From Promicromonospora sukumoe (GTDB lineage: Bacteria > Actinomycetota > Actinomycetes > Actinomycetales > Cellulomonadaceae), in the NCBI RefSeq assembly GCF_014137995.1, contig NZ_JACGWV010000001.1, positions 496,001-560,000 of the forward strand: DNA of 64,000 bases. Reading direction: 5' to 3'. This document shows, piece after piece, positions 6,233-14,706 of this stretch (position 1 is its first letter; the number at the start of each line of letters is the position of its first letter). The position numbers and the translations under genes were made by a program. The notes under the pieces were generated by a model. It made no database searches. It was given only the letters and a program-made list of their open reading frames with translations, and had not been told where the DNA came from.

Positions 6233-8797
6233 GTGCCCGGAGAGAACCTGACCCGCGCCGAGGCGGTCGAACGCGCCGGCGTCGTATCGGTCGAGTCGTA
6301 CGAGATCGCGCTGGACCTGACCACCGGTCCGGAGACTTTCGCGTCCGCCACGACGCTGCGCTTCACCGCGACCGAGGGTGCCTCGACCTTCGTGGACCTG
6401 GTCGCACCGTCCGTGCGGTCCGTGACGCTGAACGGCCGCGAGCTCGACCCCGCCGCCGTGTTCGCCGACTCCCGGATCGCCCTGGACGGGCTGGCCGAGG
6501 ACAACGAGCTCGTGGTCGTCGCCGACTGCGGCTACACGAACACCGGCGAGGGCCTGCACCGCTTCGTGGACCCCGTGGACGGCGAGGTGTACCTCTACAC
6601 CCAGTTCGAGGTGCCGGACGCGCGTCGCGTCTTCGCCTGCTTCGAGCAGCCCGACCTCAAGGCGACGTTCCAGTTCACCGTCACCGCGCCCGCCGCGTGG
6701 GAGGTCGTGAGCAACGAGCCCACGCCGGAGCCGGCCGCCGCGCGGCACGCCACCGACGGCGACGTCGAGGCCGCGACCTGGACGTTCGAGCCCACCGGCC
6801 GCATCTCGACGTACATCACGGCGCTCGTCGCCGGCCCGTACGCGGTGGTCCGCTCGTCGCTGACGTCGTCGGACGGCCGCGAGATCCCGCTCGGCGCGTT
6901 CTGCCGCAAGTCGCTCTCGGCGCACTTCGACGCCGAGTACATCTTCGACAAGACCCGCCAGGGCTTCGAGTTCTACGAGTCCACGTTCGGCGTGCCGTAC
7001 CCGTTCACCAAGTACGACCAGCTCTTCGTGCCCGAGTACAACATGGGCGCCATGGAGAACGCGGGCTGCGTGACGTTCACGGAGTCGTACGTCTTCCGCT
7101 CCAAGGTGACCGAGGCCGTGCGTGAGCGCCGCGTCGTGACGATCCTGCACGAGCTGGCGCACATGTGGTTCGGCGACCTGGTCACCATGAAGTGGTGGAA
7201 CGACCTCTGGCTCAACGAGTCGTTCGCCGAGTACGCCTCCACGCTCGCCACGGCCGAGGCCACGGAGTTCGAGGCCGCCTGGACCACGTTCTCCGCGATG
7301 GAGAAGTCCTGGGCCTACAAGCAGGACCAGCTCCCGTCCACGCACCCGATCGTCGCCGAGATCAAGGACCTGGAGGACGTCCAGGTCAACTTCGACGGCA
7401 TCACGTACGCCAAGGGCGCCTCGGTGCTCAAGCAGCTCGTGGCCTGGGTGGGCCGGGACGCCTTCATCGCCGGCGTGTCCGCCTACTTCGGCAAGCACGC
7501 GTGGGGCAACACCGAGCTGCCCGACCTGCTCACCGAGCTCGAGGCCACCAGCGGCCGCGACCTCAAGGCCTGGTCCAAGCTGTGGCTGGAGACCGCCGGC
7601 GTGAACACGCTGCGCCCCGTCATCGAGACGGACAGCCACGGCCGCATCATGTCGTTCGTCGTCGAGCAGACGGCGCCCGCCGAGTGGCCCACCATCCGCC
7701 CGCACCGCCTCGGCATCGGCTTCTACAGCCTGTCCGACGCCGGCGAGCTCGTGCGCACCCGCTTCGTCGAGGTCGACGTCGACGGGCGCCGGACGGACGT
7801 CAAGGAGCTCGTCGAGCTCGACCGCCCGGCCCTCGTGCTGCTCAACGACGCGGACCTCGCGTACGCGAAGATCCGGCTCGACGCCGACTCGCTCCGCGTC
7901 GCGCTGGAGCACCTGGGCGACATCGTCGACCCGCTGGCCCGGTCCCTGGTCTGGGGCTCGGTCTGGGACGCGGTGCGCGACGGCGAGGTGCCGGCGTCGG
8001 AGTACGTGAAGCTCGTGCTGGGCGGTATCGCCGGCGAGACCGAGTCCACGACCCTGCGCACCACGCTCAACCAGATGGTGCTGGCCGCCAAGCAGTTCGT
8101 GGCGCCGTCGGCCCGTGCGGAGACCCTCGCGACCGTGGGCGACACGCTCTGGTCGCTCGTGGGCGACGCCGAGGCCGGCTCGGACACCCAGTTCCAGCTC
8201 GTGAAGTTCTTCGCGCACGTCGCCTCGACGCCCGCGCACGTCGCGACGCTGTCCGGCCTGCTCGACGGCACCGTCGCGCTCGACGGCCTGGAGATCGACA
8301 CCGACCTGCGCTGGGAGATCCTGGAGGGCCTGGTGCTCAACGGGGCGGCGGGCGACGCCGAGATCGACACCACGCTGGCCGCCGACGACACGGCGACGGG
8401 CCGCCAGTCCGCCGCCCGCGCCCGGGCCGCCAAGCCGACGGTCGAGGGCAAGCTCGCCGCGCTGTCCTCGGTGGTCGACGCCGCCGACGTGCCGAACGCG
8501 ATCATCCGGAACACCGGACTCGGGTTCCTGCACGTCAACGACCCGGCCCCGCTGGCCGACGTCGTGCAGCCGTACCTGGACGCCGTGCTCAAGGTGTGGG
8601 ACGAGCGCAGCTACCACATCGCGGAGGAGATCATCGAGGGCTTCTACCCGGCGCCGCTGGCGTCGGCGGAGCTGCGCGACGCCACCGCCGCGTGGCTGGA
8701 GACGAACGTGGACGCCGCCCCGGCGCTGCGCCGTCTGGTCGTCGAGGCCCTGGCGGGCACGGACCGCGCCCTGAAGGCCCAGTCCAAGGACGCCTGA
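6233..8797 (+). CDS. pepN: Aminopeptidase N (M1 zinc metallopeptidase)
   Basis: Removes N-terminal residues from peptides in the cytoplasm; important in the last steps of protein turnover. 854 residues, the normal actinobacterial PepN length. Substrate-binding GAMEN is at 272-276, the zinc site HELAH at 306-310, and the third zinc ligand Glu329 lies in WLNESFAE, giving the HExxH-18-E spacing of M1 enzymes. A C-terminal helical (ERAP1-like) domain fills about 520-850. The GTG start has GGAGG five bases upstream. A 68-bp family A palindrome separates it from the convergent M13 peptidase gene. Confidence 0.96.
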   Translation: MPGENLTRAEAVERAGVVSVESYEIALDLTTGPETFASATTLRFTATEGASTFVDLVAPSVRSVTLNGRELDPAAVFADSRIALDGLAEDNELVVVADCGYTNTGEGLHRFVDPVDGEVYLYTQFEVPDARRVFACFEQPDLKATFQFTVTAPAAWEVVSNEPTPEPAAARHATDGDVEAATWTFEPTGRISTYITALVAGPYAVVRSSLTSSDGREIPLGAFCRKSLSAHFDAEYIFDKTRQGFEFYESTFGVPYPFTKYDQLFVPEYNMGAMENAGCVTFTESYVFRSKVTEAVRERRVVTILHELAHMWFGDLVTMKWWNDLWLNESFAEYASTLATAEATEFEAAWTTFSAMEKSWAYKQDQLPSTHPIVAEIKDLEDVQVNFDGITYAKGASVLKQLVAWVGRDAFIAGVSAYFGKHAWGNTELPDLLTELEATSGRDLKAWSKLWLETAGVNTLRPVIETDSHGRIMSFVVEQTAPAEWPTIRPHRLGIGFYSLSDAGELVRTRFVEVDVDGRRTDVKELVELDRPALVLLNDADLAYAKIRLDADSLRVALEHLGDIVDPLARSLVWGSVWDAVRDGEVPASEYVKLVLGGIAGETESTTLRTTLNQMVLAAKQFVAPSARAETLATVGDTLWSLVGDAEAGSDTQFQLVKFFAHVASTPAHVATLSGLLDGTVALDGLEIDTDLRWEILEGLVLNGAAGDAEIDTTLAADDTATGRQSAARARAAKPTVEGKLAALSSVVDAADVPNAIIRNTGLGFLHVNDPAPLADVVQPYLDAVLKVWDERSYHIAEEIIEGFYPAPLASAELRDATAAWLETNVDAAPALRRLVVEALAGTDRALKAQSKDA

Positions 8798-8819
8798 CCG
8801 CAGGGGCTCGCCCCCCACA

Positions 8820-8887
8820 CACCTTCGAGGCCTAAGTTTCTTCGCTTTGAGCCAGCTCAAAGCGAAGAAACTTAGGCCACGAAGGTG
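8820..8887. repeat. 68-bp palindrome, family A copy 1
   Basis: Arms 8820-8852 and 8855-8887 pair with one mismatch (8828/8879) around a two-base loop. The core CTAAGTTTCTTCGCTTTG is shared with copies at 47689-47764 and 54325-54388. It lies between converging genes, 23 bases after pepN and 11 bases before the end of the M13 peptidase gene, so it could act as a two-way terminator. Confidence 0.97.
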
Positions 8888-8897
8888 AGAGGTGCGA

Positions 8898-10919
8898 CTA
8901 CCAGATGCGGACCCGGGCCTCCGGGGCCAGGTACAGGGCGTCGCCCGGCTGCACGTCGTACGTCGCGTAGAACTCGTCGACGTTGCTCACCACGCCGTTG
9001 CAGCGGAACTCGTTGGGGGAGTGCGGGTCCGTCGCCAGGCGGCGGAGCACCTCCTCGTCGCGGCCCGTGGACTGCCACACCTGCGCCCAGCCGAGGAAGA
9101 TCCGCTCCAGGGCGGTGAGGCCGTCGACGACGGGCGCCTCCTCCAGCGGCTTGCCGAGCGCGATCCGGTAGGCCTTGATCGCGATCGAGAGCCCGCCCAG
9201 GTCGCCGATGTTCTCGCCGATCGTGAGGCTGCCGTTGACGTGGCCGTTGGTCGCGGCCTCCGAGCCCTCCGGCACCTCGGCCCCGGCTTCCGAACCCGCG
9301 AGCTGCGCCGGCCGGAACGCGTCGTACTGCGCGATCAGGGCGCTCGTCCGCTTCTCGAACTCGGTGCGGTCGCTGTCGGTCCACCAGTCCTCGAGGCGGC
9401 CGTCGCCGTCGTACTTCGAGCCCTGGTCGTCGAACCCGTGACCGATCTCGTGCCCGATGACGCCGCCGATCCCGCCGAAGTTCACGGCGTCGTCGGCCTC
9501 GGGGTCGAAGAACGGGGGCTGCAGGATCGCCGCGGGGAACACGATCTCGTTCATGCCCGGGTTGTAGTAGGCGTTGACGGTCTGCGGCGTCATGAACCAC
9601 TCGTCCCGGTCCAGCGGCTTGCCGATCTTGGCGAGCTCGTAGTCCTGGTCGAACGCGTTGGACCGGCGCACGTTGCCCACCACGTCGGCCGCGTCCACGA
9701 CGAGGCCCGAGTAGTCGCGCCAGCGCACCGGGTAGCCCACCTTCGGCGTGAACTTCTCCAGCTTGGTCAGCGCCTTGGCCTTGGTCTCGTCCGTCATCCA
9801 GTCGAGGCCCTGGATCGACTCGCGGTACGCCGCGACCAGCGCCTCCACGAGGCGGTCCATCCGCTCCTTGTTCGACGGCGGGAAGTGCCGCGCCACGTAC
9901 TCCGCGCCCACGACCTCGCCGAGCGCGCCCTCCACGAGGGCCACCCCGCGCTTCCAGCGCTCGCGGACCTCCTGCGCACCGGTCAGGGTGCGGCCGTAGA
10001 AGTCGAAGTTGGCCTCGACGATCTCGTCGGTGAGGTACGGCGCCCGGGCGCTGACCACGTGGTACGTGATCCAGAGCTGCCAGTCGAGCAGCGGCAGCTC
10101 GCTCCACAGCGCGGCGAAGCCGGTCGCGAAGCCGGGCTCGCGCACCACGATGTCGTCGAACGCGCCGGCCGGCACGCCCAGCGCCTCGGCCCAGGCGGCC
10201 CAGTCGAAGCCGGGCGCGGACGCGACCAGGTCGGCCAGCGTCATCGGGTTGTAGGTGAGCGTCGCGTCGCGGTCGCGCACCACGTCCCAGTGGTGGCCGG
10301 CGAGCTGCTTCTCGACGTCGTACACGCGCTGGGCGGCGTCGTCGGCCGTGACGCCCCACGCCTCGAGGACCGGCGCGAACGCGAGCATCCGCGCGATGTG
10401 CGGCACGTACTTCTCCCGCAGCGCGGCGTACTGCTCCTCGCGGTAGTACGCCTCGTCGGGCAGGCCGAGGCCGGACTGCCGCAGGTAGACGACGTACTTC
10501 TCCGGGTCCTTGGCGTCGTTGTCCACCCAGAAGCGGACGCCGGCCGCGCCGCCCGTGCGCTGCAGCGTGCCCAGCGCGCGGGTCAGGGCCGCGATGTCGC
10601 CGGCGTCCTTGACCAGGGCGAGGTCCTCGTCCAAGGGCGCGGTGCCGAGCTCGGCGATGCGCTCCGTGTCCATGAAGCTCGCGTACAGGTCGCCGATCGT
10701 GGAGCCGGTGGGCGCGTCCTGGATGATCTCGCGGACGTGCACCTCCGCCTGGTCGTACAGGGCGCGGAAGGCGCCGTCCATCGCGCGGTCGGCGGGGATC
10801 TCGTGGCTGTCGATCCACTTCCCGTTGACGTGGCGGTACAGGTCGTCCTGCGGGCGGGTGGCGGGGTCGAGGGCGTCGAGGTCGATCCCCGACGTGAGTC
10901 CTGTGGCGTCGGTCGTCAT
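8898..10919 (-). CDS. M13 family zinc metallopeptidase (neprilysin/PepO type)
   Basis: Oligopeptidase of 673 residues, the usual size for soluble bacterial M13 enzymes. The zinc motif HEIGH is at residues 490-494 and the third ligand, Glu569, lies in LTIGENIGDLGG. NAYYNPGMNEIVFPAAILQPP is the family's substrate-binding segment, and the chain ends in the typical VRIW. No signal peptide is seen, so cytoplasmic. An in-frame upstream start exists at 10952, but the ATG at 10917-10919 has TACGCT exactly six bases upstream, which fits a leaderless start. Divergent from the lipoprotein gene. Confidence 0.93.
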   Translation of the reverse strand: MTTDATGLTSGIDLDALDPATRPQDDLYRHVNGKWIDSHEIPADRAMDGAFRALYDQAEVHVREIIQDAPTGSTIGDLYASFMDTERIAELGTAPLDEDLALVKDAGDIAALTRALGTLQRTGGAAGVRFWVDNDAKDPEKYVVYLRQSGLGLPDEAYYREEQYAALREKYVPHIARMLAFAPVLEAWGVTADDAAQRVYDVEKQLAGHHWDVVRDRDATLTYNPMTLADLVASAPGFDWAAWAEALGVPAGAFDDIVVREPGFATGFAALWSELPLLDWQLWITYHVVSARAPYLTDEIVEANFDFYGRTLTGAQEVRERWKRGVALVEGALGEVVGAEYVARHFPPSNKERMDRLVEALVAAYRESIQGLDWMTDETKAKALTKLEKFTPKVGYPVRWRDYSGLVVDAADVVGNVRRSNAFDQDYELAKIGKPLDRDEWFMTPQTVNAYYNPGMNEIVFPAAILQPPFFDPEADDAVNFGGIGGVIGHEIGHGFDDQGSKYDGDGRLEDWWTDSDRTEFEKRTSALIAQYDAFRPAQLAGSEAGAEVPEGSEAATNGHVNGSLTIGENIGDLGGLSIAIKAYRIALGKPLEEAPVVDGLTALERIFLGWAQVWQSTGRDEEVLRRLATDPHSPNEFRCNGVVSNVDEFYATYDVQPGDALYLAPEARVRIW

Positions 10920-10998
10920 TGCGCCAGCGTACGCAACGTGACGGCCCCACACCGGTGACCTGCCCGAACGTCCCGTGGCGCTGTGATGTACTCACCCG

Positions 10999-11613
10999 AT
11001 GCGTACAACGTCCCGAGCCCTTCTGCCCATCTCTCTCCTCGGCGTGGCCCTGGCTCTCGCAGGCTGTTCGCCCGCCGCGGACGGAGACAGCACCTCCTCG
11101 TCGTCCCCGACGTCGGAGACGACGGCACCCACGTCGGAGCCGACCGAGGAGGACACGGCCGCCACGTCCGAGCCCACCGAGGGCGCGGCGGGCGGCACGC
11201 TGCTCGACGGCAGCCAGGAGCTGGAGATCGAGTCGTACGCCGGCACCTACCTCGCGCCCACCGTCGAGGGCGGCGTGGCGCTGGTCGAGGATCCCGCCGC
11301 CAACGACGTGCCCGCGCAGTGGATCATCGGCCCCGTGGAGGACGGCGGCGACCAGTACCAGCTCACGACCGTCGCGCTGACCGACGGCGAGCCGTCGTGC
11401 CTGACGCTGGCGGACGGCGCCGACCCGTCGCTCGGCTCCTGCGACCCCGCCGACGCGAGCCAGGTGTTCAGCGTGGCCACGCTCGACAGCCCCGAGCAGG
11501 TGTCGATCAGCAACGATGCGGGGACCCTCGCCGTCGACGCCGAGAGCGGATCGCTCACCGTGCACCCCGACGGCGCCGAGGTGAGCAGCACGTTCACGCT
11601 CGCCGCGTCCTAG
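10999..11613 (+). CDS. Secreted lipoprotein of unknown function
   Basis: 204 residues. A signal peptide ends in the lipobox LALAGC, so Cys23 would be lipidated and the protein anchored to the outer face of the membrane. Residues 24-66 are a Ser/Thr/Glu-rich linker. The rest is a compact domain with two cysteines in PSCLTLADGADPSLGSC, which loosely resembles a carbohydrate-binding beta-trefoil (ricin-like) repeat; this resemblance is only suggestive. The start is 79 bases from the divergent M13 peptidase gene. I do not recognise a specific family. Confidence 0.75.
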   Translation: MRTTSRALLPISLLGVALALAGCSPAADGDSTSSSSPTSETTAPTSEPTEEDTAATSEPTEGAAGGTLLDGSQELEIESYAGTYLAPTVEGGVALVEDPAANDVPAQWIIGPVEDGGDQYQLTTVALTDGEPSCLTLADGADPSLGSCDPADASQVFSVATLDSPEQVSISNDAGTLAVDAESGSLTVHPDGAEVSSTFTLAAS

Positions 11614-11681
11614 TCCTCGGCCCGCGTACCGGTTCGTGGTGTGCGGCGGTCCGCTGAACGCGGATGAGGGAAGATGGGGCC

Positions 11682-12134
11682 ATGCGTCTCCACATCGCCG
11701 CCGACCACGCCGGGTACGACCTCAAGCAGCACCTGGTGGGCCATCTCACCGCGGCCGGGCACGAGGTCGTCGACCACGGTGCCCACGAGCTCGACCCCCA
11801 GGACGACTACCCGTCCTTCTGCATCTCCGCCGGTGAAGCCGTCGTCACGGAGCCGGGCTCGCTCGGCATCGTGATCGGCGGCTCGGGCAACGGCGAGCAG
11901 ATCGCCGCGAACAAGGTCTCCGGCGTCCGGGCCGTGCTGGCCTGGTCGCTGGAGACGGCGAAGCTCGGCCGGCAGCACAACGACGCGAACGTGATCGCGG
12001 TCGGCGGGCGCATGCACACGGTCGAGGAGGCGACGTCGTTCGTCGAGGCCTTCGTGGCCGAGCCGTTCAGCGGCGACGCCCGGCACCAGCGCCGCATCGA
12101 CCAGCTCGCCGACTACGAGAGCAAGCGTGCCTGA
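11682..12134 (+). CDS. rpiB: Ribose-5-phosphate isomerase B
   Basis: Interconverts ribose-5-phosphate and ribulose-5-phosphate in the pentose phosphate pathway. 150 residues from the ATG at 11682; an ATG-less extension upstream (GTG-type) is less likely because the family begins MRLHIAADHAGYDLK. The LacAB/RpiB signature is clear: AADHAGY, the phosphate-binding loop GGSGNGEQIAANKVSGVRA, and HNDANVIAVGGR. The stop codon overlaps the start of the next gene by eight bases (12127-12134), so RpiB and the glycosylase are translationally coupled. Confidence 0.95.
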   Translation: MRLHIAADHAGYDLKQHLVGHLTAAGHEVVDHGAHELDPQDDYPSFCISAGEAVVTEPGSLGIVIGGSGNGEQIAANKVSGVRAVLAWSLETAKLGRQHNDANVIAVGGRMHTVEEATSFVEAFVAEPFSGDARHQRRIDQLADYESKRA

Positions 12135-13206
12135 GGGTCACACCGTCCACCGGCTCGCGCGGACGTTCGAGGCACTGTACGCCGGGCAGGTGCTGCGGGT
12201 GAGCAGCCCGCAGGGCCGGTTCGCCGACGGCGCCGGCGTGCTCGACGGCCGCCGTCTCGTGGCGAGCGAGGCCTGGGGCAAGCAGCTCTTCCTGGGCTTC
12301 GTGCCCGCGGACGTGTCAGACGCACAGGTCCCCGGAGTGACCTGTGCGTCTGACACGTTGTGGCTGCGCACGCACCTCGGGCTGTACGGCGCGTGGACGT
12401 TCGCCGGCGCCCCGGACGCGCCCGAGGTCGCGCACGCGATCGGCGCACCCCGGCGTCGGATCGGCGAGCGGGACTCGGTGCCGTCGTCGTCGGACGCCCC
12501 GGCCGCGGCGTCCGCCACCCCGGACGTGTCAGACGTACAGGTCCCCGGGGGGACCTGTGCGTCTGACACGTGGGAGGTGCCCGAGCCGCGCGGGCAGGTG
12601 CGCGTACGCCTGCTCGGCGCGCACGCCGTCGCCGACCTCACCGGCCCGACGGCGTGCGAGGTGATCACGGCCGACGAGAAGAGGGCCGTCGAGGCACGCC
12701 TGGGCCCCGACCCGATCCGGGACGACGGCGACCCCGCCGACTTCGTGGCCCGCGTCGGCCGGTCGCGCGTGACCATCGGTCAGCAGCTCATGGACCAGGC
12801 CGTGGTCGCGGGCGTCGGCAACATCTACCGCGCCGAGGCGCTGTTCCGCGCGGGCGTGGACCCGCTGCGCCCGGGTCGCGACGTGCCCGCGGCGACCGTC
12901 CGCGCGATGTGGGACGACCTCGTGGTGCTCATGCGCGACGGCGCGGAGCACGGCGCGATCGTCACGACACGGCCGGAGGACCGGGGCGCGGGAAGGGTCG
13001 GGGCGGACGACGCCGGGCCGGTGCCCGACGTCGGCCGCGGCCGGACCCGGCAGAACACCGACGGCTCGCCGGGCGCCGTGCCCTCCGACCAGGCGTTCTA
13101 CGTGTACCACCGGGACGGGCTGCCCTGCCGGGTGTGCGGGACGCCGGTGCTGGTCAAGGGGCTGGCGGGCCGAAACCTGTTCTGGTGCGGCGTCTGCCAG
13201 ACCTGA
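12127..13206 (+). CDS. nei: Fpg/Nei family DNA glycosylase carrying two in-frame palindrome-encoded peptides
   Basis: Base-excision repair glycosylase/AP lyase. MPEG at the N-terminus supplies the catalytic proline (after Met removal) and Glu3. The H2TH region reads QQLMDQAVVAGVGNIYRAEALF, and a C-terminal zinc finger CRVC...CGVC ends in QT. It is 359 residues, against about 270-300 for Nei2-type relatives. Two insertions of 16 codons are exactly the 48-bp palindromes at 12311-12358 and 12524-12571. They encode near-identical peptides DVSDAQVPGVTCASDT (residues 62-77) and DVSDVQVPGGTCASDT (133-148), both in surface-loop positions: before LWLRTHLGLYG, and before the WEVPEPRGQVR strand. The frame stays open through both, so the gene looks functional. 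It overlaps rpiB by eight bases. Confidence 0.93.
   Translation: MPEGHTVHRLARTFEALYAGQVLRVSSPQGRFADGAGVLDGRRLVASEAWGKQLFLGFVPADVSDAQVPGVTCASDTLWLRTHLGLYGAWTFAGAPDAPEVAHAIGAPRRRIGERDSVPSSSDAPAAASATPDVSDVQVPGGTCASDTWEVPEPRGQVRVRLLGAHAVADLTGPTACEVITADEKRAVEARLGPDPIRDDGDPADFVARVGRSRVTIGQQLMDQAVVAGVGNIYRAEALFRAGVDPLRPGRDVPAATVRAMWDDLVVLMRDGAEHGAIVTTRPEDRGAGRVGADDAGPVPDVGRGRTRQNTDGSPGAVPSDQAFYVYHRDGLPCRVCGTPVLVKGLAGRNLFWCGVCQT
12311..12358. repeat. 48-bp palindrome inside nei, family G copy 1
   Basis: Arms 12311-12330 and 12339-12358 pair perfectly over 20 bp around an eight-base loop. The arm begins ACGTGTCAGACGCACAGG. The length is 16 codons, so insertion keeps the reading frame. It is identical to copy 2 at 45 of 48 positions. 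Confidence 0.97.
12524..12571. repeat. 48-bp palindrome inside nei, family G copy 2
   Basis: Arms 12524-12546 and 12549-12571 pair over 23 bp with a single mismatch (12536/12559). Same length, same orientation relative to the reading frame and nearly the same sequence as copy 1, 213 bp upstream. It follows an Ala/Ser/Pro-rich stretch that looks like an unconserved loop. Confidence 0.97.
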
Positions 13207-13231
13207 CGGCCGCCGTCGGCCAGGCGCAGGA

Positions 13232-14548
13232 TCAGAACACCCAGGACGAACCCGGCGCGACCGGCCAGCCGAACGCCGCGCTCGCCCGGGCCAGCGCGCC
13301 CGGCTGCTGCCCCGGGCGGGAGTGCACGGTGACCAGGCCCGCCGCGGCGAGCGTCGCGAGCGACTTCCCGCCCAGGTAGGCGGCGCCCAGCTCGCGCACG
13401 TCGAGCGACAGGTCGGGCGCCTCGAACTCCGGGTCGACCCGCTCCACCGACGCCGGACCGAAGGCCTCGGCCCGCAGCCGGTAGACCCCGGCGTTCGCGG
13501 GCAGGCGGGAGTCGGTCACGGCGAGCGTGACGTCGACGTCGGCGGCGTACTGCCGGCCCGCGAGGGCCGCGGGCACGTCGACCAGGCGTACCCACAGGTT
13601 GTCCGGGGTGCGCGGCGCGGCGGCGCGCAGGTTCACGAGGAGCTGCGTGATCACGTCGTCGACCGGCAGGATGAACGGGCTGACCTCGTTCGACAGGTCG
13701 AGGTCGAGCAGCGCGCCCCACAGGGCGCGCGCCGCCGCGGCGTCGAGCGCCACGACCTCGCCCGCGCTGACCTGGCCGCGCGGGCCGGTGGGCTCCCAAC
13801 TGAGGTTGCGGCGGAACGTCACGTAGCCGCGGGGCTCGCCGTCGAGCTCGACGATCATGATGCGGCGCGACTCGCGTCCGCCGCGATGGATGGGGGCGTC
13901 GTCCCAGAGGACGGCCTGCAGCTCCTCGGTCTCGCGCGTGACCCAGCCGGGCCGGTTGAGGCCCGGGACGCCCGCCGGGGCCGCTCCCGCCGCACGGTGC
14001 AGCCTGTCGACCAGCGCGCCGTGCTTCTCGCGCGAGGCGACCTCGACGCGGAGGGTGTGCCGCTCCGCGCCCGGCACGTCGCGCAGGGCCGCGCCGCGCG
14101 GGATGTCGAGGCGCAGGTCGTCGGCCGCGTGGCCGTAGCCGAACCGGCCGTAGATCGCGGCCTCCGCGGCGAACAGGGCGCTCAGCGGCTCGCCCCGCTC
14201 GACGGAACGCGCCAGGTGCAGGTCGATCATCGCCGACAGCAGGCCGCGGCGACGGTGCTGCGGGTGCACGCCCACCCAGGTCAGGCCCGCCGTCGGCAGC
14301 TCGGCGCCCGGCACGGGGAAGTGCCCGAACGGGTAGGACGCGTGCATCGCGACGAGGCCCTCGGCGCCGTCCGCCTCGACCCCCACGGCACGCTCCCAGG
14401 TCAGGGGGGACGGGGTGGCGTCGAGGTCGTCGTGCGCGTGGCCCGTGGGGAAGGCCCAGGTGTCCAGCTCGGTCACGAGGCGCTGGTCGTCGGCGGTCAG
14501 CGTGCGCCAGCGGTATCCGGCCGGCAGGGCGATCGGGGGGAGTGCCAT
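13232..14548 (-). CDS. GNAT N-acetyltransferase, Eis-like family
   Basis: 438 residues, matching the three-domain Eis fold: an N-terminal GNAT domain, a second GNAT-like region and a C-terminal sterol-carrier-like domain. The acetyl-CoA loop VGVHPQHRRRGLLSAMI fits the GNAT R-x-x-G-x-G/L motif, and SALFAAEAAIYGRFGYGHA is a strong Eis signature. The chain ends in a phenylalanine, whose carboxylate serves catalysis in Eis. Mycobacterial Eis acetylates aminoglycosides and polyamines; the substrate here is unknown. Convergent with nei; the stops are only 25 bases apart. A 20-bp-stem palindrome lies upstream. Confidence 0.88.
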   Translation of the reverse strand: MALPPIALPAGYRWRTLTADDQRLVTELDTWAFPTGHAHDDLDATPSPLTWERAVGVEADGAEGLVAMHASYPFGHFPVPGAELPTAGLTWVGVHPQHRRRGLLSAMIDLHLARSVERGEPLSALFAAEAAIYGRFGYGHAADDLRLDIPRGAALRDVPGAERHTLRVEVASREKHGALVDRLHRAAGAAPAGVPGLNRPGWVTRETEELQAVLWDDAPIHRGGRESRRIMIVELDGEPRGYVTFRRNLSWEPTGPRGQVSAGEVVALDAAAARALWGALLDLDLSNEVSPFILPVDDVITQLLVNLRAAAPRTPDNLWVRLVDVPAALAGRQYAADVDVTLAVTDSRLPANAGVYRLRAEAFGPASVERVDPEFEAPDLSLDVRELGAAYLGGKSLATLAAAGLVTVHSRPGQQPGALARASAAFGWPVAPGSSWVF

Positions 14549-14612
14549 GCGTCGATCGTCGCATCCGGTCGCAACCGGAAATCGGTGGGCTGGAGCGGGA
14601 CTGAGCGGGCAC

Positions 14613-14669
14613 TCAGCAGGCCGGGGGCGACCGTCCGTGCGGCGGAAGTGGTCGTCCCCGGCCTGCTGA
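14613..14669. repeat. Palindrome with a 20-bp stem between divergent genes
   Basis: 14613-14632 pairs with 14650-14669 (TCAGCAGGCCGGGG outer part) with one G-T position, around a 17-base loop. It sits between the starts of the Eis-like gene and the ATL gene, so it cannot be a simple terminator for either. I found no second copy. Confidence 0.85.
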
Positions 14670-14706
14670 ACCGAAGTCAGCTCCTACCGCGTCTACGATC
14701 GCTCCC

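Noticed and set aside
12127..13206. nei being a frameshifted or broken gene because of its inserts
   Set aside because: The frame is continuous from MPEG to the C-terminal zinc finger, all key residues are present, and both inserts are multiples of three.
13232..14600. A WhiB7-type promoter for the Eis-like gene, as in mycobacteria
   Set aside because: The upstream region has no AT-rich run placed three bases before a usable -35.
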